From positions 26,871,244 to 26,935,243 of the forward strand of contig CM022670.1 of the NCBI GenBank assembly GCA_012295275.1: a DNA stretch of 64,000 nucleotides. Reading direction: 5' to 3'. The notes beneath the pieces are model-generated. The model saw only the letters and a list, made by a program, of their open reading frames with translations. It did no database searches and was not told the DNA's origin. The DNA comes from Chrysomallon squamiferum (lineage: Eukaryota; Mollusca; Gastropoda; Neomphalida; Peltospiridae). Numbering within the stretch: position 1 is the first letter of the stretch; the number at the start of each line of letters is the position of its first letter. The translations under genes and the position numbers were made by a program. Positions 37,901-49,662 of the stretch are shown here, piece by piece.

Positions 37901-38173
37901 CTGTTTATTTGCATTACTTAATACAGTAATAATTTAATTAATTGTTGATATTAAAGTATTAACTAGTACCATTAATAATAATACTTCTTTATTACTATAT
38001 TATATAATTATAATATTACTTATTTATTAGTACTAATATAATAGTATTAATAAAAATAATATTATTTTGAATGCTTTTATACCTTGTTTTATAACAACAA
38101 TACTGCGTGCAGCAACCATATCGCAAGCTGTTAAAACAAAATCTTTTCCCTGAATACCTATAAGGAACTCCAT
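34915..38173 (-). CDS. PSMB2: Proteasome subunit beta type-2 (beta-4)
   Basis: Non-catalytic beta-4 subunit of the 20S proteasome core ring. Exons in transcript order: 38083-38173, 37610-37732, 37218-37288, 35938-36100, 35471-35520, 34915-35049. The phases agree and give 210 residues (human about 201). The chain starts directly at [18 protein letters not shown], with no propeptide and no catalytic N-terminal Thr, as expected for beta-4. Further landmarks are [74 protein letters not shown] and [14 protein letters not shown]. The C-terminal tail from [12 protein letters not shown] onward diverges. An AG just before the ATG (TTTTCAG|AC ATG) leaves room for an upstream leader exon. An ETS-like site lies upstream. 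The gene is divergent from the EB1 gene. Confidence 0.96.
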
Positions 38174-38241
38174 GTCTGAAAATTATAAATTCTATTCTGA
38201 AATGCACTGCTCGAAATTTAGGGTGAGAAAGCAATTTGTTA

Positions 38242-38250
38242 GACTTCCGG
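38242..38250 (-). promoter_or_regulatory. ETS-like motif upstream of PSMB2
   Basis: CCGGAAGTC on the minus strand, about 70 bp before the PSMB2 ATG, matches the ETS-family core CCGGAAGT common in promoters of housekeeping genes. It is one match to a short motif; no binding data are available. Confidence 0.35.
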
Positions 38251-38497
38251 TTTTTTTAATTTTATTTATTAGACTCGCAGTGAATAACATGATTTCATTG
38301 CTAAAACTAAAATAAAGCAATTATAATTTTATATTCACAATGGTATAAAAAATATATTATTTATGAAATTATCGAATGCAGTATATTGAATATAATTGCT
38401 TATTTAGATTTTTATTTTTCTCTACTGATGTCACATCTAAATAATTAATTACAAAATCCAATATCACATTTGTTCCGAAACGATAGAATCCTATATC

Positions 38498-38499
<2 letters not shown>

Positions 38500-38550
<51 letters not shown>

Positions 38551-38878
38551 CAACAACAACAACAACACAAAAATACACACACCAAAAAAAAAAAAAAAAA
38601 AAGCAAACAAACACGTAAGTATAATAACAAATAAAATATATTGATTATTTCTAGTTATATTATTATTATTATTATTCGTTTTCAGTCAGTTGTTTAAAAT
38701 ATACTTTATAAAATAAAATTAAAATTATTCTATTTGAAAAAAGAGATTAAATTAAACTTTATTTAATTTATGAATAAAGGTTTTTATGTGACCAACATAT
38801 CAAAGTATAGTAAGTACTAGGACCATATTGGCACGTATATGCAACGTAAATATGGTCCATGCTAACAGTTAATAACGA

Positions 38879-38909
<31 letters not shown>

Positions 38910-38920
38910 TTCTTCTTCTT

Positions 38921-38951
<31 letters not shown>

Positions 38952-38970
38952 TTATTATTATTATTATTAT

Positions 38971-39008
<38 letters not shown>

Positions 39009-39147
39009 ATTGTAGTAGAAGAAGAAGAAGTAGTAGTAGTGTATTATTAGTATTATTGCTGCATTAATGCAATTAAATGATAAAAATCGGAGTATGAGTA
39101 TTTCCAAATAACATCGAAACAAAATTGTATTACATTTTCGGTTACTT

Positions 39148-39218
<71 letters not shown>

Positions 39219-39480
39219 TTTATTTTTTTTTTTTTTTTGTCTGGGTTTTATTTATTTATTTATTATTATTTTGATGCATTTGCAAAGCTTTGGGGGTTTC
39301 TGTAAACTGTACCACAATATTTATTTATTTCACATGGATGTATGGTATTTTATATTTTAAAGAAATAATAATACAAAATAAAAAATTATGGACAGTCGAC
39401 GGTAAATTAGAAACTGAGACAACAATAGTTATAATAAAGTACTGGTAATCATCATCTATGCTGTAGTAACAATAACACTA

Positions 39481-39521
<41 letters not shown>

Positions 39522-39529
39522 TAATATAA

Positions 39530-39606
<77 letters not shown>

Positions 39607-39610
39607 TAAT
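38500..39610. repeat. Cluster of long microsatellites between PSMB2 and MAPRE
   Basis: Successive arrays: (CA)n then (CAA)n at 38502-38567 and poly(A) at 38584-38602; (TTTC)n, (TTC)n, (TTA)n, (TAG)n and GAA units at 38880-39055; (TTTA)n then (TTA)n at 39148-39220; T run at 39222-39238; (AAT)n at 39481-39520; and about 34 TA units at 39535-39602. All open frames here are repeat artefacts. Confidence 0.95.
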
Positions 39611-39659
39611 AATTCCTGTTCCGCCTTCCTGTGAATACCAATTTCATACCAGAAGAACT

Positions 39660-39818
39660 TTTGAACATTCGAGAGCTCGCCGCTCAGAGCTTGTCAATTT
39701 TTTACGCAGACTAGATAAATTTGCATTATTGTGTATTATATTAAATCTAATACTTTTCTTTTCTGCGGAAACATCGATAGTAGTAAACACTAAATCGAGT
39801 GATAATCTAATTGGATAG
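39660..39818 (+). promoter_or_regulatory. Candidate leader exon and promoter of the EB1 gene
   Basis: A CG-containing patch (GAGAGCTCGCCGCTCAGAGC near 39669-39688) leads into a stretch ending GATAG|GTAAGT at 39818/39819, a near-perfect donor. The coding exon opens after an acceptor at 41320 with 11 bases of leader before the ATG, so a non-coding first exon must exist upstream and this is the best candidate. Confidence 0.45.
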
Positions 39819-41331
39819 GTAAGTTACCGAAATTATTCCGAAACTTTTCCTTTTCTTTTTTTTTTTTTTTTTTTTTTCTCGGTTGTTACTAGCCTATCCT
39901 GGTATTCAGATTATTGTCATGTTACTGCGATGTTATTGTTTGTCTGTTTTAATGTCTGGCTTGTGGATTTGAATTAGATTGTTAAACATTTTCTTTTTAA
40001 AATTCAAATCCATAAATGGTAGAACAATTTTCTATTTAAAAACAATTGGGAAATTTTGAGCTAAAAAGTGTAACAGTTCTGAAAATTTATTATTTTAAAT
40101 TTACAAATATTCAAATTATAATACAAATTCAATTGGCAACTTTCATATAAATTATATTTTAATTTATTTATTTATTTTTTTTTTTCTCAAATAATTTCTG
40201 ATAATTTAGTTCTGTGAATTACTGACAGAAGTTAAACAATATTTTTCAGTCTAAGTTCACTTTGATTTGTCAAAACACTCAGCTTTTCCTTCATATCATC
40301 TAATAAATACCACTGTTCCCACAGTGATATTTATTAAATAATTCCTTGTTTCAAAAATCATAATTACACAATTAAAACATTGAAGAAATATCACTGAATT
40401 TAAATCGATAATCAAAATGGTCAGCATGTAAAAATCTACATCCTTTATTGATCTTTCATTTAAAAACAAAGACTAAATCATTTACAAGCACAGTCTGGAT
40501 GCTAAATACCATTTTATTTTAATTGTATCTGATATTTTTATTTTTGCACGAGCAGAAGGATAACAGATTATGGCCAAAATTTCAGTAAAATCTCTGCTGA
40601 CAAAGGCATAGTCCTAAAATGCAAGATTACAAGATAACATATAAATTGATAGTTCTTAAATACGTCTATGCCTTTTGAATGGTTTAGAAAGGTTTGGAAA
40701 ATTGTTGAATATTTGTTGTTTTTACTTTTATTTGGTATTAATTTAGATAGATTATGAACCAGCACTGGAAAATTCATTTAAACTGAAAAATAATTTTAAG
40801 AAAATTGTTCATAAATATTTTATAATTTCAGCAGTTTTAAGTAAATAACTTTTCAAAGTATCCTAATTAATGCATTTGTACTAAATACTCATTCATTTTG
40901 AATGGGTAAATATTGTTTGATTTTAATTAATTAATGTAGTTATTAAATAATGAGTAAATCAATACCTTATACAAGTATATTATAAATTAAATTGTCTATA
41001 TAAATTGAAGTGAATAAACTAAATAAATTTTTAAATTTTTATCTTCTTGAAACAGTTTTCCTGTTGACTTCATGCAATTTCCTGTCTTCCATCCTTTAAA
41101 GAAAAACCTCATGTAGTAAAAGTTCTCATCATAGACTGCATAGGTTGTTTTTTTTTTTCATTTTTTTTTTTAGTATCATGAAAAAGTGAAGAAGGTGGTA
41201 ACCAATTAAATTTATTTTATCAGAATGAATGATGGATTATGTCATTTTTGTGTAAAAATATAATTATTGATATAACCTGTTAATTGTTATTTTAAACATT
41301 TTTTCGTTCATTTTCTCCAGAAACGTTAACA

Positions 41332-44300
41332 ATGGCTGTCAATGTTTATTCAACAAATGCAACACAGGACAACCTCAGTCGTCATGATATTTTATCATGG
41401 GTCAATGACAGCATGCATACACAGTATCAGAAAATTGAAGAATTGTGTACAGGTATGACAAACAAATTTTCTTTTAAAATTACTGACACTTGAACCTTTT
41501 TTTTGCAAATAGTTTTGTATAGTACATCATTAAAGATTTTTAACAATATTTATGACTAACATACAACATGATTGTAATTTAATTATTAATTAATTTTTCT
41601 GCTGATATTTTATGGGTTAAATTGTGGAATGAAAAATTGTTTTATGGATGTTTTTATTGCATAGGGAAATTTCCAAAATGAACATGAATGCCACACAAGA
41701 TGAAGAACTTGATACTATAAATCATTTTAGTTTTCTTTAGACATAACATAGTGTTTGAACTTGTAACTTAAAACATTCTGCATGTCATATATAAATTATA
41801 ACAACTGTTTTTGTCAATTTATATTTAACATAGGATTATTTTCAAATAAGTTGCAACATACATTTTTATCATTATTGTTAATATACATATATACATACAT
41901 ACATACATACATATCTATATCTATAGATATATATACGCGCACACACACACACACACATACACACTGTGGTATCGTCTTGTATTGTGGGGCCGAGCAAAAG
42001 TGACCTACATTGCAGGTATCATCTCATCAGAGGGACAAAAAATGCAAGAATTTTTTTTGAACATACATTCTTTATTCACATCCATCACATCAGTACCCAC
42101 AACAAACATAAAACATGGCCAGGCATTGCCTTAGCAAGCATTAGAGGTTTTCCCTAAAACACAGTAGCAAATACACTGAATTCATTGATGGACATAAAAA
42201 ATACAAACTTATTGTGTACATCTTTTTTAAAACATAATAAGCATAATGTTTTAAAATATATTGTTTGAAACCTAATTAGAGGTCTGATTAGTACCAGCCA
42301 TGCATCTTTTTCACCTCAAAAGTACTAGTAATATGTGGTGTTCATAAAACAAATATTTATGAAATAATGTTGAATGACTGAATTACCAAAATTATGTACC
42401 AAATGGTTTGAACATGCACAGTTTGTCAGGCAAGCATTTGGTTATTGCAGTTCACAGACATTCTGGTTTGACAAAAACAAAACTTCTTGCATGCTCGGAG
42501 AAAACAAAAACCAATCCAAATCAGTATGACTCATCATGTTAGCAGTGAAATAATAATTTTAAAAAAAAACGCTGTGTGCATTTAGCAGGTATCTACTGCT
42601 CTAAAGGACATATCTACTGAAACACAATTGGTCTCAGAAAAGTCTCTACATTCATCTTAGGGACACTAAAGATGGGTACCGCTGTGTGTGTGTATAGTTA
42701 TATGAAAATCAAAATGCTTTTTATGATAAACAGATCCAATCGCAGATTTAACTGTGGTTAATTGCATATTCAGATATTATTTTGACAGGCACAGTATTTC
42801 AGTTCTTATAATCTGAGTGAAAGAAACAAACAAAAATGATAATAAAAATCCTCATTAATTCTTAACGTGTGTATTTAAATAGCTTTCATTATGATATACC
42901 TAATTTTAAACTATTTGTGGATTTTGTTTGAGTGTGAAAGTTTATAATATTTAAAAATTTAATTCATACTAAAATATCTTGGAAGCTTTTAACATTTTAT
43001 ATTGTAAATGATGGCTGTCATGTATCCATTTGAATTAGACTCCTCTCATTATGTAATATATTTTATAGGCACAAATAACATGGGAAGTATAAAATTTCAG
43101 CATCTTGACAACAAAATATTAACAGTTTTAATTTCTGTTTTCTTTGCATCCAGATAATTTTAAATGGTGGCCATTTCCACCCACCCATATTTGCAATAAC
43201 ATTGTTCTTCCCAAAATATTCATTTTAAGTTTAAAATATTCATAACTTGCACTTTAATGTGTTGATCATATGTAATTCTCTTTTTGAAAATTGATACACA
43301 TTGTAATAAAGAACAAAGTGATAAAAATAATTGGTGACAACTATATTCAGAATGGCTTTTGACAGATGATACATTGGCTATACACATAAATTAAATGGCA
43401 TATTAATTAACTTTCATTTTGAAATATCAAAATGGAGTTGGTTTTATTCATGTCCAGTGCTTTACCATAGTAGTTATTTGTTATGTGTGTTAATTAATAA
43501 TTGTTTCTTTTGGTTTAGCAATTCTTACTTATTTTTGAAATAAATATTTGTCATAATAACTTGTTAATAACTGATTTTAAATTCAGTAGACATTTACCTC
43601 ATTTGAATTATTTTAAAATAAATTTTTGTAATTACATTATGTAGAAATTTAAAATAAATAATTAATGATTGGTGTGTGTGGCCAGTTTTATTATTATTAT
43701 TTTTTTTTTTTTAATTTGTTTTTGTATCAGAAAGATTTAGTCAGTTGTGATAAGTTCTTTCTTCTTTTTTTTATTTTTTATGGCTAAACAGATACAATAA
43801 ATTTCATATTTTAAAAACTTTCAAATTAAATTGATGATTATTTTAAAAAAAGAAGAAAAAAAATGAAAGTACATTTCAGCAAGACAAGCTTAAAATAAAA
43901 CAATAATACACCCAAAATTAATCTGATTAATTTTAATAACTGTACCTAAAGCATTAAATTATAATTTATAAAAATTGTTTTTGAGCTGTTTGACAGAAAG
44001 TAATAAGTAACTAGTTTAATAAATTATCAGAAAATTACACGTCTGTCATTTCTAAGATATCTGAACTGATTTTAATAGAACACATGTGAATAGGTACAGG
44101 TTTATTATGTTGTCTAAATTATGATATTCATAATATTTAAATTTTCCGTGTATAATCACATTATTATTATTTTGTAAAACCATTCATTTATTAGAATACT
44201 GTCTCAGAAAATATGCAGAAAAAAGTTAATTGTATAATATTAAATTATTTTGGTTTATTTTATACAAATAATTCATCATGAATATTTCCAGGAATGTTAT

Positions 44301-45005
44301 TTTAATATTTACTTCAATTTTTGCAGGAGCTGCATACTGCCAGTTCATGGATATGTTGTTTCCAGGTAATATACACTACATTTACGTTTTCTCAGATATT
44401 CTAGTATTTGATTTGTGTACCTAAGGCATTTAAATAAGAAAATTTTGTAGGGCTCATTTTAGATTATATGCTGGGGATGAAACCAATCAGATTTATCAAG
44501 AAATCTGGGTGTTATCATTAACAGATAGTGATGTAAAATAGTTTTATTACTTGCATCAACTAGAGGCAAATATCTCGATGCCAGGAAGCCCATGTTAAAC
44601 CCATGGGTGATTGAAGCAGCTCACTGGTGTATTTGTTACTGTTACTAGTGTAAAGATTATAAGATATCTTAATGACTTTTCAAGGTTCCGTGTGAGCCAG
44701 AACTGGTTTTAAAATGTTTGTGAGATGAAATAAGTTTAAAGGATAGTTTGTAATATCTCCTTGTAGACATTGCTTGTAATTTACAGTTTGCATGGTTTCA
44801 TATTTCAGTGTGGTTTTGATGTTTTTTCTTCTTTTAAATAAAAAAGATAAACAGGTTGAGTGTAATTTTAACATTTATCCCAGTTTTCATTTAACTTAGT
44901 CTTCTTTTGTAGTGGTCAAATGTTAATAATGTTGAAAATAAATGGGTTTTTTTTTACCTTGTAATACATTTTTATACTTATATTTACTGGTTCTAATTGT
45001 TGTTG

Positions 45006-45040
<35 letters not shown>

Positions 45041-48000
45041 ACTATTGTGCTCAGTACTATTTTCTGAACAGTTTGTAGATTTATATGCTTGTTTATTTGA
45101 CGTTTTCCATTCAATGAGGGTAATGAAAAACACATAAATGATTTTTTTATCATATGTAATATATTTCTCTGTGAATGTACAATTTGGAAACGGCTCTGTA
45201 AAACTAAAATATTAATTACCCATCTAGCTTTATATTTTAATTATAAATCAGCTAAGCTCACTCTATTGATCATAGAGGATTGTCTTTTATTTTTGTTGAC
45301 ACTGTGTTGTGGCAACACTCAGCAAGTTACTCATAATAAAATCTCTTTGATAAGTAATTTGTTTGCTTTTAGACTTGTAATTAATTTATTAAGGACATGC
45401 ATTAGCTCATGGATACATCTCTAATCATATTTGTCCTCAAAGGTCATTATTTGTGAAATGGGGGACATGTATGTCCAAGCATCCTAAGTCTATATACATT
45501 TGACCTGAATTAATTAGTTTATCAAGCTTTTTTTTATTGATTCAGCAGCTTGGGAGACTGGCATGCTATGCATATTAATTAGGTTGTGGTGACAACAAAC
45601 ATTCCTTGCTAAGCCTAGTACTAAAACAGACTATATTATATATTATTATAGCTACAAACAAGTGTGATAAAGTTGATAAATGAATAATTATGCCTTTTCC
45701 TCACCTGTCAAATATATATTTTTTAATATAACATTTGTGAAAAGTAAACTGATGGTTATCAGTAATTTGTTTTCATTTAAAAAAAGAGAGAAAAATATGA
45801 TAACTTTTTTCTGTCCAGTATGTGTATTTTTTTTTTTGCTGACTGGGTAACCATTTCAGGTGTACTTCCCATGAAACGAGTGAAATTCAGCACGAAATTA
45901 GAACATGAATATATACAGAACTGGAAGCTGCTTCAAAGCAGCTTCAAGAAATGCAGTGTTGACAAGGTGAGATTGCAAAAGGCACTGAGCGCGGTGATGG
46001 TGTGCAGGGCAGTGGCACTTCTGGATGCAAACTGGAATGTTTATGTTTGCAGCTTAATCAGCATGACTAATACCTTTGATCCCTGTTCTTACCTCATACC
46101 ACATTTACATGTAGCTCAAACGATGTGAAATGGTGTAAGGAGCTGTCTGTAACTTAAAACTGTCTGTGTTGTTCTGTATTTCAATTTTAACTTGAGTAAC
46201 AATTGTTCTTAATATGGTGACATCCAAGAATATTTAGTGGGCCAGATTTCAGAGCTAAACTTGAAAAATGATTTATATATGTGACAGGTTTTGACATTCT
46301 TTATCTCATGTCAGTCTCCATACAGTTAAAAGTATCAAGAATGTAGTGTCACCTAATATACACATCCATTCACACAAGATATCTTGCTACATTCTTCTCA
46401 ATTGTTTTTCTGATTAACCTAGTTTGTAATTTTGTTTATATACATACAAAACAAGTATTTGTTTTCAGTTTTAGTGATTTATAGTTATTAGAATAAAGGT
46501 AACATAATCTTTACATTAATAACGAACAAATTAAGTTTCTATAATATGAAATAAACATTATATTATGTTGTGTTTCCTGACTAATTCACTCTTTGACCTA
46601 CATGTACAGTGGCAGCACCATTATCTTACTTTTTTTAAAATTCATTTACTACAAACATATTCTCTTCAAAGGTTTAACATTATTTCAGTTTATTATTTCA
46701 AACCAATCTGTATATTCACAGAAAATTGTTAACTTCTATTTTTTATTTTTTGGTTTTACTTTTGGTTTATTAATATTGTTTTGTTTTGTTTTTTTGAAGG
46801 GAATACATTTGTTTATTAGAATGAAACACAAACCAATGAAAAACATTGTTGTGCATGATATAGATTTTTCAATAGGAGGGTGGAGAGAATGCATGTAATA
46901 ATTGTTTTTAAAGTAAATGTTGCATGGTATTAAATTCTAACATTTATAAAAGTGCCAAGTTGTTAAATACGTTAGTGAGATTTTGTGTGAAGATACAAAC
47001 AATAACAATAAGTAAAATGTCAAAAGCATGTGTCATGATCCTTTATGTGCCAATTTCAACTGAAATTAAAATTGTAGGGAAAGTATTATCCCTGAAAATG
47101 TTTATAAGATTGTTAGGACAGCTAATTCTGTTTTGGAATTTTACTAATGAGGGCAAATATATGTTCTTAAAAAGAAAATTTTAAATTAATAAAATAGTAT
47201 TCATTCCATTCCTTTTTTTTTTTTTTGTTAAAGTATCTCACGTACCTGTGGACATTTACTTAAATTATCATATGGTAAATATCTTTTTTTGGAATTTAAA
47301 CCATGCAACTTGAATTTGGGAGAAATAAGCATTTTTCTCAGTATTTTGTCAGATGGTTACTAAAGCATTCTCAGATCTGAACATGTTTGAAATTGGTTTG
47401 TTGTTCATTTTCTTCCCCTCCAAGCAGTTCCAGTGCTTTGCAATCCCTGTTCAACGAACTGAGATGACAACGCTGAGACTCAGCACTGCATGATGTTGGA
47501 TTTCAAAAACTAACCAACCCAACAACAGGTGTGACATGCCCATTTTGTCGTGCTCAACAGGTGTACATTATTTGTTTTAATTCTTGCAGGTTCAGTACAA
47601 TTGAAAAAGTTAAAATTCAATACGAATTTAGAACACGAATACATAAACAATTTCAAGACACTACAAGCAGCTTTTGCAAAACTGGGTGTCGACAAGGTGA
47701 GTTTCACTCATCTAGATTAAGTGCTGCACTTGTGGTCGATATATTTCATTATGTAACATGTGTTTTGTTGTTTCTCGCGTAGTTTTCTCAATTCGCTTTA
47801 ATTATCTGTGCTTTCACCCTTTCAAATACCTTTCATCAGTGGTCAAGTGACAGAATAATCAAAATTGCTTCAGCTTCAAAAATTCTTTTCAAGCACTGGA
47901 AAAAAAATTTGTTGAAAAGTTCAGTATTTAAATATAAAGATTTCATTTTGAAAAAGAAAGAAAACAAAAGATCTTGTTGTGAAAAGTGCTTGTAGCTGAA

Positions 48001-49631
48001 GTTATAAATACATGAATGTTTTCATTTCAGCCTTAACTATGTAATGTATGTACATAATTAGATATATTACACAAAAATAATAACAGTAAAAATGTATTGA
48101 AACATTTTGATAATTGTTTACAGTTCATTTATTTTTACATTCATCAAAATTAAAAACAGATTTTAGAATTTTGCTGGTAAGTTACACAACTGAATTATTG
48201 TATGGCTTCAGTCAAATGCAATATGTATACTTTTGAATTATTTGTAAATATTATAATCATAATAATGGGGTTTTTATTAGAAGATGTAAACTAAAAACAT
48301 CAATTTTAAAAAAAAGTAATAGCTTTTCTTTGTTGCTTTTGTTTAACATTATAACTTTAAAGCTTTTGGACTTTGGTGTTTTTGCTTTGATGATATAAAA
48401 TAGAAGCCTTAGTTATTGCATTGGCAACAATAATGCATTTAAACGTATATATAAGTTACCTCTGACAAGGAAAATATATGTTAGATAATATAAGAAACAA
48501 AGTTATGGTGTACATGCATTAAGAAATTTGATGGGGGGGTTTTTGGTGTTTTTTTCACATAATCTGAAGTAGTAAACACACTGGTCAGGTTCTTGCAAGT
48601 GAATTAATTATGAACCAGCTTTAAATTAAATGGTTTTAGAGAGGGTTTTTAAAAAGAACAAAAAAAACAATCCACCTGTTAATATGTTAAGATACTTAAT
48701 TTTCATTTGTGGAGAAATTACATAACCCAATTAGCATTTAAGCTCTTGTTACATACCGAAGACCAAAAGAGCTAATGTTCAAAACATTGTCATCAGACAG
48801 TACTGGTAAGTTTTGTTTTACATGTCCTGGCACAAGATCTCTTCATAACTTTTTTGTTTTTAAATAAACATAAAATAAAAAAGCTTCCGTTACTAGCACC
48901 TTTTTACAGAAAGTTTTAATTTGTTAACTTCTTATGGTTTTAATGTCAACCTGTTCATATTTCATTGAACTCATTTCTTAACAAAGAACTTAACAAAAGT
49001 AACTTTAAACAACTACAAATGGTATAATTAATGTCTCCATAATTTATTAATGACATTACTGTTTCACTAACAAAACTAACTCACAACATTAATTTCTGTA
49101 TTACAACAAATGTCTTTAAATTTCGGCATTATTTTAAGGTATTAAATTGTTCATGAAAACAGTTCAGATTACAGTGTGTTTACACAACAATTTCACCTGC
49201 ACTTTTTTAATAGAGGTGACGATTTTTTAGATTATTATTAACATCAATGTTGTAAATAAAAATGTAACTTATTGGCATCTTGACATTATTTAACCTTGCA
49301 AGTAGATACAAGAGGTAAAAAAATAAAAGTGATTTAATGTTCTAATCTAAAATTAATAATAATATTTAACTCAGCTGTGCAGCACTGTATTTATTACTAA
49401 AATTAAGATTAATATTGGAATAAATCTGTAAAACATTGAGAAGTAAATAACTAATAAAAATATGTAAAATATAGATTTAATTGTTGATACAGTGAAATGT
49501 AATCATTACAGCCAGTTATAATGGAATGTGCTAAAATATTTTGTTTTACTTTGTATATGCCTTCAAAATAAAATTTGATAAAATAATTTCTTTTTCTTAA
49601 TTTTTTTAATTTTCAATTTATTTATTTAGTT

Positions 49632-49662
<31 letters not shown>

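Noticed and set aside
38859-39668. Open frames of poly-Phe/Leu/Val and Ile-Tyr repeats
   Set aside because: Pure microsatellite translations.
46593-47184. Two open frames of about 100 and 86 codons in the EB1 intron
   Set aside because: Low-complexity, hydrophobic and AT-driven translations with no family resemblance, lying between the two alternative exons.
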